Part shown: in pieces, positions 12,285 through 24,739 of the stretch | How positions within the stretch are numbered: position 1 is the stretch's first letter | Layout: every line of letters starts with the position of its first letter | Source: Macrobrachium rosenbergii | Taxonomy: Eukaryota; Arthropoda; Malacostraca; Decapoda; Palaemonidae | NCBI RefSeq assembly: GCF_040412425.1 | Contig: NC_089789.1 | Location: 31,926,106-31,990,105, forward strand | Length of the DNA: 64,000 bases | Reading direction: 5' to 3' | Made by a program: the position numbers and the translations under genes | Notes under the pieces: model-generated | Database searches by the model: none | What the model saw: the letters and a program-made list of their open reading frames with translations, nothing else | Told to the model about the DNA's origin: nothing

Positions 12285-12548
12285 GGGGACTTGAATATTT
12301 CTCTCCTTGCTTTGTTAGCTTGTTTGTTCTTTCTACTTTTCCTCATGAACTCTTTTCTTATTTATCACTTACAATGCACTTCTAACCACAGACTCAGTGT
12401 AATACTATTCCAGGACCACATGCCGTATACCACCACCCTGAAATTTTTGTTAAACTTTATTGCAGTTAATTTTTGTATGTATTAATTTAATTTTTCTTTA
12501 AATGATTTTGGCTTTAGGCTTGTTCCTCACGAATGCTTGTTCGTTTAA
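12284..12548. other. Unassigned sequence
   Basis: No recognisable feature. Confidence 0.4.
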
Positions 12549-12640
<92 letters not shown>

Positions 12641-12689
12641 TAATAATAATAATGATAACAATAATAATAATAATAATAAAGATATTATC

Positions 12690-12741
<52 letters not shown>
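12549..12741. repeat. Interrupted (TAA)n microsatellite
   Basis: About 190 bases of TAA with breaks such as AAATAA, TGATAACAA and AGATATTATC. Poly-Ile and poly-Asn frames over it are artefacts. Confidence 0.97.
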
Positions 12742-12744
<3 letters not shown>

Positions 12745-12853
12745 TCAGTATTCAGCTTTATGGATGGACAGATTACAAAGACACTTTTATTCCTCATTTT
12801 ATTATTTAGCGAGGTAAGTAAAACATATTTCTCCCTTCCGCTCCCCTGTCCTT

Positions 12854-12907
12854 CACTTAATTCATTAATCATATATAAATATATTTCGATGATTAATGAA
12901 TTAAGTG
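12854..12907. repeat. Perfect 19-bp inverted repeat with 16-base spacer
   Basis: CACTTAATTCATTAATCAT at 12,854-12,872 is exactly reverse-complemented at 12,889-12,907. The stem is AT-rich but not a simple repeat. No downstream T-run or gene context supports a terminator role. Confidence 0.85.
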
Positions 12908-13617
12908 GGAATTAAAGTTTACATATACCTGACTGATGTCATATGGAAGAGGAAACGTCTCTGAGAGAAAGCTAATTGTACGTGAAGCGTTTTTAACTTT
13001 TGTGGCCCTGGTCATAAGGTCATGAACAAAATGCTCAGGTCAGTCAAGCTGCAACCTTCGGGAAACCCTCGCTGTTGTCGGTTAATTCTTCAATTTTCTA
13101 ATTTTTCCTCTCTTTTCATGATTCATTTGATTATGCTGTATTCCTAATAGTAACTGCGAAAGCTTTTATAAATCTGATTTCTCATTCGCATAGTGACTTT
13201 TTTTATAAACCAAAATTTCTTCTATTGATCAACGGAAACCAGTGTTCACACAGCATGAACTTTCATTGTTCTAGTTTTTATTCATTTTCTAATAAGGAGC
13301 TGGAACTAGCCTTCGCAGTACACAAGCCTTTTTATCCAAATTTCCTTCCTTTTATTTAGTTCATATTAATTCTCCGGTGAAAGTACAGAAAGTATTATTT
13401 ATAAAATACAAAGGCCATTACAGTGCAGTTATTCGAGGTTCATATATCTATCCTTATTTTGAAATCTCTACCAGTAAAATAAAAAAAATAAATCACACGT
13501 GAGTTTTTCCAAACACCTATCGCTTAAGGTTAGCGACAACTGATTTTACAGTCAGTAAACTTTACCAATGTTACTATTGATAAATACTTGGATGGGTGAC
13601 CACAAATGGTTACCAAG
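12908..13617. other. Unassigned sequence
   Basis: No recognisable feature. Confidence 0.4.
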
Positions 13618-13895
13618 TTCCTCGTTGGACGGGTCGGTAGAGTTCTCAGCTAGCACTTTGCTAGGCCCGAGTTCGAGTCTCCGGCCGGCCAATAAAGAAC
13701 TAGGGGAATTTACTCCTGGTGATAGAAATTCATTTCTCGGTATAATGTGTTTCGGATTCCACAATAAGCTGTAGGTCCCGTTGCTAGGTAGCCAACTGGT
13801 TCTTAATCACGTAAAATAAGTCTAATCCTTCGAGCCAGCCCTAGGAGAGCTGTTAATCAGCTCAGTGGTCTGGTTAAACTAAGGTATACTTAACT
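13618..13895 (+). mobile_element. tRNA-derived SINE, copy 2
   Basis: This is the clearest head of the four. GGGTCGGTAGAGTTCTCAGC (box A-like) is followed by GGCCCGAGTTCGAGTCTCCGG (box B GTTCGAGTCTC). The common body follows, and the 3' end is GGTCTGGTTAAACTAAGGTA with a TACTTAACTTT tail. The anticodon-arm region is too diverged to assign a source tRNA. Confidence 0.87.
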
Positions 13896-14537
13896 TTAAC
13901 AAATGGTTACCTGAATTTTTTCGCATATAAGCGTCCGAACCCACAACCTAAACTAATGAAAGCTAATGAAAGCCTTTCGGAAACTAACAAGAGTTGCGGA
14001 GGGTCGTAACGAGACCCAGAAATAATAAAAAAAAAAAAGAATGAGGGCGCGCTCCATTTGAAAAACACTCTGGCAATGAAGAAAGCTTTCTGAGCGGCTC
14101 TCCCCGGGGAAAGGAAAGGACACATGCATGCAAATCATCTATTTTAATATGCTAAGTCGGACTGATCTGCTTAAGCCCTTACTCCAACCTCCGAAGACGA
14201 GCTAAGACGATTAGGGTAATGAATTAATCAAGAAGGTCTTTATAAGTTCTGAAGAATTCGCCTCCATTATTATCCTTCATTGCTAAATAGGGAACGCCTC
14301 TTTCGGCTGGTGGATATTTGTGGCTTCTCGGGATTTTGTCATTGGTTTATGATATTCTCAATTTATTCAGATACTTACGTACGTATTGTCGAATTCGTTG
14401 AATGAAAGGTATGGCAAAACGAATGCTACCCTCCCCATTAGTTTTGAGAGTAAAACGACTTAACTGAGGAAGAGCTTTGAAGGAAGAAACCCTTCCTGGA
14501 ATAAGCCATAGGTTTAAACGAAGCAATGACGCTGAGG
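13896..14537. other. Unassigned sequence
   Basis: No recognised feature; a short A-run lies at about 14,029-14,038. Confidence 0.4.
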
Positions 14538-14936
14538 ACAAGTAAAAAAATGCGCAATCGAGTTTTCTGTACTTCGTATAATCAAGGCCACCGGAAGTAG
14601 ATCTATCTTTCTGGTGGTCTCGGTATGATGCTGTATGAGCCGCGGCCCATGAAACTTCAACCACCACCCGTTGGTGGCCTGGTCTATATCGTTGCCAGAT
14701 GCACTATTATGGCTAACTTGAACCTTACATAAAATAAAAACTACTGATGCTAGAGGGCTGTAATTTGATATGTTTGATGATTGGAGGGTGGATGATCAAC
14801 ATGCCAATTTGCAGCCCTCTAGCCTCAGTAGTTTTTAAGATCTGAGGGAGGAAAGAAAAAAGTGCGGACAGAAAAAAAGTGCTGACGTACAGACAGAGCC
14901 GGCACAATAGTTTTCTTTCCAGACAACCAAAAATGA
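14538..14936 (+). repeat. Foldback element HPE, copy 2 (subfamily 1)
   Basis: It starts ACAAGTAAAAAAATGCGCAA and has lost the GCCGAAG/CTTCGGC hairpin at its 5' end. It keeps AGTTTTCTGTAC, the CCACCGGAAGTAGATC stem and the long central stem (TAGAGGGCTGTAATTTGATA paired with GCCAATTTGCAGCCCTCTA around 14,751-14,822). It ends near CAGACAACCAAAAATG. Confidence 0.9.
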
Positions 14937-16185
14937 AAATAAGAGAGAATACCAAATCTGGTCATCAGTGAGAAAATGAAAATTCATAGCCTTACTCCTT
15001 TCTTACTTCAAAATTTTCGTAGGCTTCTGACAACATCAAGAGGCGATGCACATGATACACTTACAAGACTGATCCACGGCTGCAGAAATAAAAGGACGCA
15101 AATTGTTGACCTCATTATCGGTGATCGACGGATTTATTGATTCGTTTGAACTGGCATCACAGCATCTATGGTCATCGATCCTTGAAACAAATAATTTTGG
15201 AGGACGAGATAAAAAAAATTTAGATTTCTTGATGAAACATTCATAATTCATTCATTAGACGTGATTATGCAATGAAAATCTATGATTTTCTCTAGAGTAA
15301 GCAAATATATTTTGAAACTTAGAAATACCACTTGTATTATTGAAAAGAGCAATTTTATCCTCTTTGTAAAGGGAATCGAAATGTATGACCCCATACATTG
15401 AGCATAAGTCCCAGAGATCTTGTGAGGAACATGGGAAAGGGTATGAGACTAACAACCTCATCCTAAAGCTCAATGCAGAGTTTGGAACATAAAATATATT
15501 CAGGATATGGTAACCAAGCTTTGCTGAAGGCGTTAGTATGACATTTCTACATTAATTAAAATCTGATAATACTAGTAACGATAACAATACTTTCACATGA
15601 GATATATACGTCTACAATATGCCAGGTCGGATTATAGGAGTCACTTAAATTTACAGAACGGAAAAAAAGACCACTGAAACTAACAAACGTGGGAAGTCTG
15701 GTGTGACGAGCATCCTTTATTTATATCTAGGCATGTGAACCCAGGGTGATAAAACATTAATAATTTCAGCTGCAAACAAATGATTCTGTTGCTTTATTTA
15801 TATAGTCCAGGACCAGAGGTTAGCATAGCATGAACAAAAATTATGGTGAGTAACAGAGATTAATAGATGATGAAAAAAAGACATTACAATGAATTCGACC
15901 AATATTTTGCCGTGGGTTTATTGATAGGATTTATTGTTATGTTTTCCGGGAGTGGTTATGGAATGCATTAACAACGTTCGTTTGATATGTGATATTTATC
16001 CTGCTCACGGTTCTGTTTTCTTTCATCTGTTCATCGTTACAAAAATAATCGTTTATAATCTTTGGTCAGCGTTCTAGAACATAACAGCTGATAAACCTCG
16101 GAGCTACTTTGAAAAGCAATTATCTAAACTCTGTCCTGCTTTCGGCTGACGTCTCACGAATTCGGGTGTATCCGCTTTATTTTTC
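14937..16185. other. Unassigned sequence
   Basis: Open frames up to 72 codons lack motifs. Nothing recognised. Confidence 0.4.
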
Positions 16186-16189
16186 ATAC

Positions 16190-16375
16190 CCTAGTTTTTT
16201 ATTTTATCTTTTTACTAATTAGTTATTCTATTTCATTTCTAATAACTGATCTATTGTCTCTGTATGTCCTATTACCTTCTGTTACTTCTTTCAAATGAGC
16301 TCCAAATTCTATAGAAGCTTGAATTTCAAGTTATTGCCCTGTGAGGGCTTGTTCCATATACATAGAGTTCATTTT

Positions 16376-16414
<39 letters not shown>
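16190..16414 (+). mobile_element. LINE 3' UTR fragment with (TAA)n tail
   Basis: Homologous to the 3' UTR at 12,000-12,200: GAAGCTTGAATTTCAAGTTA, GGCTTGTTCCATATACATAG, AGTTCATTTTTGAATAATAA. The tail continues as (TAA)n to 16,414. No coding part remains, which fits a 5'-truncated LINE copy. Confidence 0.8.
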
Positions 16415-16742
16415 GTTATTTATCACCTTTTCCTATGACTTGTTTATCTTTGCGAGCTGATTTCCCTTTGGAGCACTTTTGGGTCAGCTGACTCTGTCCG
16501 AAAGGGGTTTTCAGCTGAATCTTTAAAGAAAGAAAAAAGAAAGACCTAGAGTTATGTGACGCCAAATTCTTCGTTTTGGAATGTAGCTTACAGCATACAT
16601 CCACAGACGCTAGCAGCATTTTCAGTATTACCGAACGTGAAAAACGTTTTAGCAACATTTCTGAGATTCCAAAACAACAAAAAAACTTTTTTTATTTGTA
16701 TTTATTCATTCTTAACTTACCCTTTTCTTTAGTATGTTCAGA

Positions 16743-16744
<2 letters not shown>

Positions 16745-16821
<77 letters not shown>

Positions 16822-16995
16822 AAGATGAAACCTATTCATATGGAACAAGCCCACCAAAGGGGCCATTGACTTGAAATTCAAGCTTCCAAAGAATATTAAG
16901 GTGTTCATTAGGAAGGAGCAAGAGGAAGAGGGAAATACAGAAAGAAGAGATTCCACTTATTAAAAAAAGAAAAAATAAATAAATTAATAAATTAA
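16745..16995 (-). mobile_element. LINE 3' UTR fragment with (TTA)n tail, inverted
   Basis: Read on the minus strand, this is the same 3' UTR ending CATATGAATAGGTTTCATCT TCTGAATAATAA, with the tail as 75 bases of TTA at 16,745-16,819. It lies tail-to-tail with the copy at 16,190-16,414, separated by about 330 unique bases. Confidence 0.85.
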
Positions 16996-17842
16996 CAAAT
17001 AGATGATAGCAAATGTTTCATAGCAGTTGGAGTATTTACTCTAATATTTCACCTCAACAAGGAGCATTAAACGGATATCTCTGCTACCCAGCAATCACCG
17101 ATTTAATTAACTGAAATTGTGCAATCAGGATACATTTATATCACAATAAACGTCGCCATAACAGGTGGCGTCCACTAACGCTTTCGCTTCATTAAAAAAA
17201 AAAGGTAGAGAATTGAGTATTATTACCGATCACAAGTGTCCTTAATTACCTTTCGGCATTATCGCGCCCAACCAAACGTTCGGCCTGTCAGCAAATGAAT
17301 CATAGCAGATTCAAATAAATGACCCCTTAAGCTGGGAGGGAAATGCGTAATAAACTAATCAGAGGTGATCGCTTTATCTATATCCATTATATTAGGATTA
17401 TATACAAATGAAATGCACTTCCACCGGTGACAAAATATGCCGGAAATCATTAAGCGTTTTCCTATTTTCTCTTATGGGATCTTATAATTGTGCCCTTAGA
17501 TTACGGTAAGAAGAAATTCAAAATAATTGCGGGTAGATTACGGTAAGAGGATATTCAAAATATATATATTTTTTTATTTGCGGGGGAGAGTTTCAGAATA
17601 TTTGGAATTTTTATCTTATAAGTCAAAATAATATCAGGTTGATTATATCTTACTAACCTTACTCTAGAACATCGAAAAACCAGCGTAATTCGAATGAGGT
17701 GGATTATGTTTTAGTTCAAGTTAACTGGCATTTTGAAAACAATATAACTGCTTAGGAGTTATAATACACATCATTTATTGTTAGGTGGGGATAGCATTCC
17801 TATGCATTTGAGTTCATCTCTTTCTGTCTGTCTGTCTCTCGC
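16996..17842. other. Unassigned sequence
   Basis: No recognisable feature. Confidence 0.4.
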
Positions 17843-17902
17843 TCACACACTCTCTCTCTCTCTCTCTCTCTCTCTGTACATATATATATGTGAATATATA
17901 TA

Positions 17903-17956
<54 letters not shown>
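17843..17956. repeat. (CT)n then (TA)n microsatellite
   Basis: CT run at 17,843-17,874 and TA run at about 17,900-17,956. Confidence 0.96.
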
Positions 17957-17959
<3 letters not shown>

Positions 17960-18109
17960 TGATGGCAAAATAAAATTTGTGACTCACAAAGTAAATGAAT
18001 GAAAGGAGGCAATGAAGTGTTACAGAAGATATAAAATTCAAGAAGATATGTGAATAACGTTAAAATGAAATCTTATTTCTCTTTAGAGAAGAAAATCTGC
18101 AGTGCATCT

Positions 18110-18290
18110 CTGGACTAAGTTTTGAAGATAGGGAAAGAAGTGATACGATATAGATGGAGTCATCGAATCAGAATGTGTTGAGGTGGTTGTGCCAAGAAGA
18201 GAGAATGGAGAATGGCAGATTGTTCAACTGGATACCTGTGTTCTGTTTAGATGGGAACAGGAGAAGATGGAACTGAGACAGTAACTGGCT
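18110..18290 (+). pseudogene. Possible LINE ORF2 C-terminal remnant
   Basis: The plus-strand frame reads NQNVLRWLCQEERMENGRLF, followed by a GNRRRW peptide. This resembles the 'NVLRWFGHVERMENxRL...GRRRRGRP' end of RTE-type LINE proteins. Support is one short peptide block with no neighbouring RT motifs, so the call is tentative. Confidence 0.45.
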
Positions 18291-19120
18291 GACAGGATGA
18301 CAGAAGTATGAGAACGAAAAGATCTTTAATATTCTGAGAATATGAACGAAAAGAGACGAACAGTGCAATATATGTGGAATAAGTGGTTTTATGGGAAAGA
18401 TTTCTTGAATGAGACAGGGCTATTCAGTTTCAGATTTTCATCCTCACTTATTCTGTTTCATACAGACTCCAAGCACTCTGGTAACCAATTGTGGCTTATC
18501 ACAACTGCCATATAGGGCAGTTTAACAAAATAGTTTATATAAAAAAATGATACATAGGTCACTGGAACATGATTACAAATAAAATAATAACTCATTAGAT
18601 GACTGAAAGCAAGTGTAAGTCTTTTAAACTTACAATAGTAGTTACGCCTACTTCTAATGATTAAAATTAGTTAAAGCATAACACGAGCTTGTCAAGCTCG
18701 AATTGTTACAAAGTAATATTTGAAATCCCGCAAATAGCCCCCTATTATGAATAAACCTGCATATATTTTTCACAGTAATACTAGCTCTAATTATTATCTC
18801 AAGATACTTTATCAAAACACCTATTAAAATCGACCCTCACGTAACTCCTATAAAGACATACCAAACAACCTGAAAATGATAACAAACCTGTTCTCAAGAT
18901 TCGACCCAATCTCTATTATCTCAATATTTTTAAAACAATAATAATAAGTGGCAACACCATATCTCATTTGTTCTAGGCATATGTCAACATCCTTTAGATT
19001 CCTTAAGATTCAGTAACCATGTGAGAAGTGCCAACGTTATCAAACACTAGAGGTCTCTGACCAGGAATGGCTACATCAACAGAATGTCGGTTTCTCCTTG
19101 TGTCCACAATTCGTCATCAG
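18291..19120. other. Unassigned sequence
   Basis: Nothing recognised. Confidence 0.4.
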
Positions 19121-19528
19121 GTTTTAGTTTTCTGCAAAAGAAAATTATTGAGATGGCTTTGTCTGTCCGTCCGCACTTTTTTTATATGCACTTTTTCTTT
19201 CCGCCCTCAGATCTTAAAAACTACCGAGGCTAGAGGGCTGCTAATCGGTATGTTGATCATCCACCCTCCGATCATCAAGCATACCAAATTGCAGCCCTCT
19301 TACCTCGGTAGTTTTTATTTTATTTAATGTTAAAGTTAGCCATAATCGTGCGTCTGGCACCGCTATAGGTGCCAATAACTCAGGCCACCACCGGCCCGTG
19401 GCTGTCAGTCTGATGGGCCGCGATGAGAGTTTCATGGGGCGTGGCTGAGAGTTTCATACAGCATTATGCGCTTTATAAAAAAAACTTGATTGCGCCGAAG
19501 AAACTTCGGCGCATTTCTTACTTGTTTA
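19121..19528 (-). repeat. Foldback element HPE, copy 3 (subfamily 2)
   Basis: On the plus strand it reads from the 3' terminus GTTTTAGTTTTCTGCAAAAG to CTTCGGCGCATTTCTTACTT. The central stem is at about 19,228-19,305. It differs from subfamily 1: it has GGCACCGCTATAGGTGCC (a short palindrome) and repeated (CGGCTGAGAGTTTCATGGG)-like units, and it lacks the CCACCGAAA-TAGATC stem. Confidence 0.9.
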
Positions 19529-19845
19529 CTTTTCATCACAAATTTCTTCAATTTTTGGAATACAAAGATATATTAAATTACATTCATTCATATCTTTTAC
19601 AGTACTATTTTCCACTTTCACTTCGAAAGAATCATTTAAACGCCTAATGATAGTACCACTATATTTAATTATTAATATAAACATTACATATGTAACGAGA
19701 GTAGAAGGACAACTTATGAGTTTCTCTGTAGGGCATGGAATGTTGAAGAGGTCGTGAAACCATTCTCATCTAATTCAGTAGCTGGATTATGTTCTAGTAT
19801 GTAGCAGTGGCTATTATCTTTCTTTTCTATGAAGGTATAGACTCT

Positions 19846-19888
<43 letters not shown>

Positions 19889-19991
19889 TAATAATAATAA
19901 TAATAATAATTACCTTCCAGACTGTGTACATCGGCCACCTCCTAGCAAATATCAGCCCTGAAGAAGAGAAAATAGCAAGAATTGAAAATAC

Positions 19992-20042
<51 letters not shown>

Positions 20043-20045
20043 TGC
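19846..20045. repeat. (TAA)n microsatellites, two tracts
   Basis: Tracts at 19,846-19,910 (interrupted by AACAAT) and 19,993-20,041. Confidence 0.96.
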
Positions 20046-20049
20046 GTAA

Positions 20050-20225
20050 CAAAAATCCACAATTATATGGTGAAATATATTACTAGGTACAATAAACAAG
20101 ACTTTCCGACACTTGAACGGTGGCCTCATCAGTGCTAACGTTAGCACTAATGAGGAACACCGTTCAAGAGTGTTCGAAAGTCTTTGTTTATTTTACACAG
20201 TAATATATTGTGGATGTTTATTACA
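20050..20225. repeat. ~175-bp foldback palindrome between TAA tracts
   Basis: The centre is GTGCTAACGTTAGCAC at about 20,129-20,144. Arms extend about 75 bases each way: AATAAACAAGACTTTC, ACTTGAACGGTG and CTCATCA on the left mirror TGATGAGG-like, CACCGTTCAAG and GAAAGTCTTTGTTTATT on the right. The outer ends (AATCCACAATTATAT / AATATATTGTGGATGTTT) also match. The arms are not identical, so it is not an immediate artefact. It is probably a MITE-like foldback element that integrated into AAT-rich sequence. Confidence 0.85.
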
Positions 20226-20260
20226 CAGATTGTTTTTCACGAAATTGTAAATCTCTTAGC

Positions 20261-20305
<45 letters not shown>

Positions 20306-20306
20306 T

Positions 20307-20338
<32 letters not shown>

Positions 20339-20341
20339 AAT
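20261..20341. repeat. (TAA)n microsatellite
   Basis: Two TAA runs separated by TTATAATAATACTAA. Confidence 0.95.
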
Positions 20342-21289
20342 CTAGTATGGGCACAAACGTGTAACTGAGCCTTCGAAGAATTGACATTACAAGAGAGACA
20401 CGAGCTTCTACGTCGTAAGTTGGAAGGGATGACGATGGTGATAAAAAGCATTAAGTTTTGTTATTACGTTGAAGTTTTTGTTGTAGCCATTCGACAGTTA
20501 AACCGATTTTTCTATTATAAGCTGAAAGGCGGAAAAGTTTTAATACTTTTTCTTCTCAAATGAAGATTGTTGTAAAGATTTTTCAAAGGCCCGTGACATG
20601 AAAACTTTGCTACTACGTTTGTTCTTAAATTGATACTGCTCGGTCATTTGCTAGTACAAAAAAAAAAAAGGCATCCATATGGAATTTTTTTTTTTTAGCA
20701 ACAAACGTCACATTTCAGCTTAGGGGGAAAGCCTATTGATCGTAAAAATTACATATAATAGATCGCCAGCTGTTCTTGGTTCAATATGTTTACTTTGCTG
20801 TACAGCAAAACTTTCATGCAACTACTGTAGAAAAAGACATCCTGATTCTGAACATGAGTTTGTCATATTACTGAAAATTGTTTCACTGAAGATCCTTTAT
20901 GATGAAGCATTTCAAAATCACTTATTTTTCATCATTCAAACAGCCTTTAATACAGTTTGCTTCTTTAATATCGGATATAAAATAACGGGAATATGAAGTA
21001 AAAGAATCCTAATGAAAAATAAATTAAGCTATGAATAAATATAAGCCGAACGCCAAATCTTTTCAAAATTAGCGAAGGAATAAATAATCGGATGACTTCA
21101 CTACCAAAGGATTTTGCTCTCATTTTATATATAAAATTTCTATTCCGTAAAAGTTATTTTGTCCAAATATTCCTTTTGATTTATATTAGTAGGATGAACT
21201 TACGATCTAGTCTATTGATTACCTGTCTTGCCAATAAACAACTTTTTTATCTGTTATTTATTTCATAAACGAGAAAGTCACAAGTCCAA
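20342..21289. other. Unassigned sequence
   Basis: Open frames up to 86 codons (20,736-20,996 +) show no motif I recognise. Confidence 0.35.
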
Positions 21290-21346
21290 CCTTCAAATCT
21301 TTTTGAAGTGGTAAAATCAGCTAATGGATTTCTGTTGAGGAAAATA
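21290..21346 (+). repeat. Possible fragment of block B
   Basis: AAAATCAGCTAATGGATTTC followed by TGTTGAGGAAAATAAT resembles the block-B sequence GGAAATCTCAGCTAGTGGAT with TTTTGCAAGGGGAAAATATT at 31,896 and 41,915. An HPE copy adjoins it directly on the right. Confidence 0.5.
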
Positions 21347-21349
21347 ATA

Positions 21350-21761
21350 AACAAGTAAAAAGTGCGCCGAAGATCGAGTTTTCTGTACAGCCGCTACAGC
21401 GTATAATCAAAGCCACCAAAAATAGATCTATCTTTCGGTGGTCTCGGTATAATAGTGTGTGAGCCGCAGCCCATGAAACTTTAACCACGGCCTATCCTAT
21501 ATCGTTGCCAGAAGCACGATTATGGCTAAATTTAGCATTAAATAAAATAAAAATTACTGATACTAGAGGGCTGCAGTTTGGTATGTTTGATGATTAGTGG
21601 GTGAATGATCAACATTCTAATTTGCAGCCCTCTAGCCTTAGTAGTTTTAAAGATCTGAGGGCGGACAGAAAAAGTGGGGGCAGAAAAATTGCGGACAAAA
21701 TAAGGTGCGGACAGACAGATAGAGACGGCACAATAGTTTTGCTTTTACAGAAAACTAAAAA
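21350..21761 (+). repeat. Foldback element HPE, copy 4 (subfamily 1)
   Basis: Complete-looking copy from AACAAGTAAAAAGTGCGCCG to CTTTTACAGAAAACTAAAAA. AGTTTTCTGTA near the left end and TACAGAAAACT at the right end form an 11-bp subterminal inverted repeat. The central stem lies at about 21,564-21,640. Confidence 0.93.
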
Positions 21762-22884
21762 TCTGATCAACCTGTTAGACTGAAGCGCCGAGTGACATCT
21801 TGCAGAACAAGGCTGTACTTGTCTATGTTCTTTCTAATCTAAGCGGTTTAATAATGGGATCTCTTCAGCTTCTTTGAGAATAGTATATCAGACAAAACGG
21901 CTGGAGATGGCAAATCCTGTACATTATAAAAAAAAAAAAAAAACGAAATAATTCATGTATAGATTTCAATGCCTTGAGTTCGCACTGTACATCGAACGAA
22001 AATGTTCCAGTAACGTACTTCTGAGATGCCATACAGCGCTGTAAACAAGGAAAAGGCGAAAAAATTGCGGTGGGAATATGGGCAGCTGAATCTTGTACAC
22101 ACATCCATTTATATGTAATCAATCCACCTTTCCAACCTTATGGCTTTTGTATTATTGCCATGATAAGAAAGGAACATTCAAATATCGCTCATTTTAAGGT
22201 GGAATTTCAAAACTTCGTCCAGGTAGCACTAGTTCTCCATAAGGCTAGGTGCATTCCTGATGTATTCCCCAGCACTAGCCATGATGACAATGATTAGGAT
22301 CTAATATATTTAAATCAGAATCTCTGCTCTTTCCTCGATGTACTTGTACGAGAATGAACTACTTCAAGGTCACCGATATCAGTAGGCGACTAAAACGAAA
22401 ATCAAAATGCAATGAGGCCTTTGTATTTCCGGTCATGTTTGCTTACCTGAACTGGGAATCACCTAACTCAGTATTTGGGAATCTGTAGAGGTAGAGCTAT
22501 TGGTGAATACGTATTCCGTTAAGAAACAGTTCTATCTTGCACAGCACTGTCTTCAAAGAAGACAGAAGACAATAAAATGAATGACTGCAAGGAAGGTAGG
22601 TCCGGTGATCACTTTGAAAGTGTCGTAGTAACCTAAGATGACCTCACTGTATGCCATCCCTGACACCAAAGACTAGTGCTACTCCCTGAAGAGAGAAGGA
22701 GCAGATGAAAAAAGCAACATCATTTTGTCAATCTGATTGTTCGTTAGGGAGATATCAGTTCCTGAAACCCAAGTTCAATAATCAAAAACCTTTAGCTCGT
22801 TAAAGATAACCTAAAGCGCCTGGAAACTAAATTGTCATGCTCTACCAATACAACCACCGAAGTACTTGGAGTAGAATGCTCTAT
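21762..22884. other. Unassigned sequence
   Basis: No recognisable feature. Confidence 0.4.
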
Positions 22885-23150
22885 CTTCATTGGAGGGGTG
22901 GGTAGAGCTCTCGGCTAGCACGCTGTTGGCCCAGCGTTCGACTCTCCGACCGGCCAATGAAGAATTAGAAGAACTTATTTCTGGTGATAGAAATTTATTT
23001 CTCGTCATAATGTGGTTCGGATTCCACAATAAGCTGTAGGTCCCCTTGCTAACCAGCTGGTTCTTATCCACGTAAAATAAATCTAATCCTTCGGGCCAGC
23101 CATAGGAGAGCTGTTAATCAGCTCAGTGGTCTGGTTAAACTAAGATATAC
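22885..23150 (+). mobile_element. tRNA-derived SINE, copy 3
   Basis: Head GGGGTGGGTAGAGCTCTCGG with box B CAGCGTTCGACTCTCCGACC, then the common body and 3' end GGTCTGGTTAAACTAAGATA. The box B of copy 4 is nearly identical (CGTTCGACTCTCCG), so these two are the closest pair. Confidence 0.87.
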
Positions 23151-23597
23151 ATATTTTTCTATGTTAGGGACTCAAACCACACTTACTGAATATCAATTTG
23201 ACCAACTTGTGATAACGAAGACTGTCTAAAATTCTTTATGCTTTCATATAGCCTTCTAAATCTAGATTAGTAAAACAAAGTGACAGTGGCAAATATATAG
23301 ATAAATGCATACACAGAAAAGCAAAAAAAAAAAGGGGTACATGCCATGTCACACACGTTACTGATTTATCCTATTAAACAAACTTAAACAGTTTTTCTGG
23401 GTGACATTCGGTTTTTGTGGCCAGTTTATAATTGAAATCTCCAAAGTTAAATATTGAAATAAAAATATGTTGACGAAGATAGAACTCGTTAACATTTGTT
23501 GAAGTTGTAAGGAATTCAATTGAATTACCGGTCTCAATGGGGTTGCAACATTAGTAGTATCTACATACCAGCTGCAAAACATCAGGGAAAACAATAA

Positions 23598-23599
<2 letters not shown>

Positions 23600-23659
<60 letters not shown>

Positions 23660-23660
23660 T

Positions 23661-23694
<34 letters not shown>

Positions 23695-23712
23695 CATATA
23701 TATATACATATA
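23600..23712. repeat. (TA)n microsatellite
   Basis: Interrupted by AAATAATACAA near 23,655 and by GTGCATA near 23,692. Confidence 0.96.
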
Positions 23713-23895
23713 TTTCTATATATTTATTTCTACTAAAATTAAATATTTCCCCGATTATATTTGCTTTCTTCTTAAACAACTTTTCTGACGTTAAACATTT
23801 GTATCTAAATCAATAATAGAATTTATAAAGCCTTAGTATTAACATATGAGTAATCAATTCTTAATATTTAAATCCTACAATCCATTTCATACATA

Positions 23896-24322
<427 letters not shown>

Positions 24323-24739
24323 ATTATTTACTTTTGCATATGCCCACATAATTACTTAAGCAGTTAATCTGAACTAGTCTAGAATATATTGTATTATACC
24401 TACAGCTTGGAAAAGCTATCAAATCGCAACATGTAACTTGAATAATGTAGAATTAGAAGGCTAAGCGAAGTCATAATTCCAGAAAACGTTTATAATAAAT
24501 TTTGCCACATTCAGATAATAAAAAAATATATTATTATTTAGCATTAAGATTTATACCAACCGTAAAGAAGATAGCATATCTCATTTCCCCATTAAAAGAG
24601 AGATTCTCGAATGTTAAACAGTGACTGATTGTCACGGGGAAAACGTAACAAGATTTTATGCGACAAGCACACGCAAGCACGCCATAGGCGGCCTTAACCT
24701 TAAAACAAAACAGGAAGAAATTCCTTTTCTCCTCAATGG

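Noticed and set aside
12498..12915. Poly-Ile/Asn/Leu frames over AAT arrays (also 4.0, 16.7 and 63.6 kb)
   Set aside because: They are trinucleotide microsatellites; no flanking coding signal.
13618..13700. A genuine tRNA gene at the SINE head
   Set aside because: Box A/B-like motifs are present but the cloverleaf arms are not recoverable by eye, and the same head occurs with a fixed non-tRNA body in other copies.
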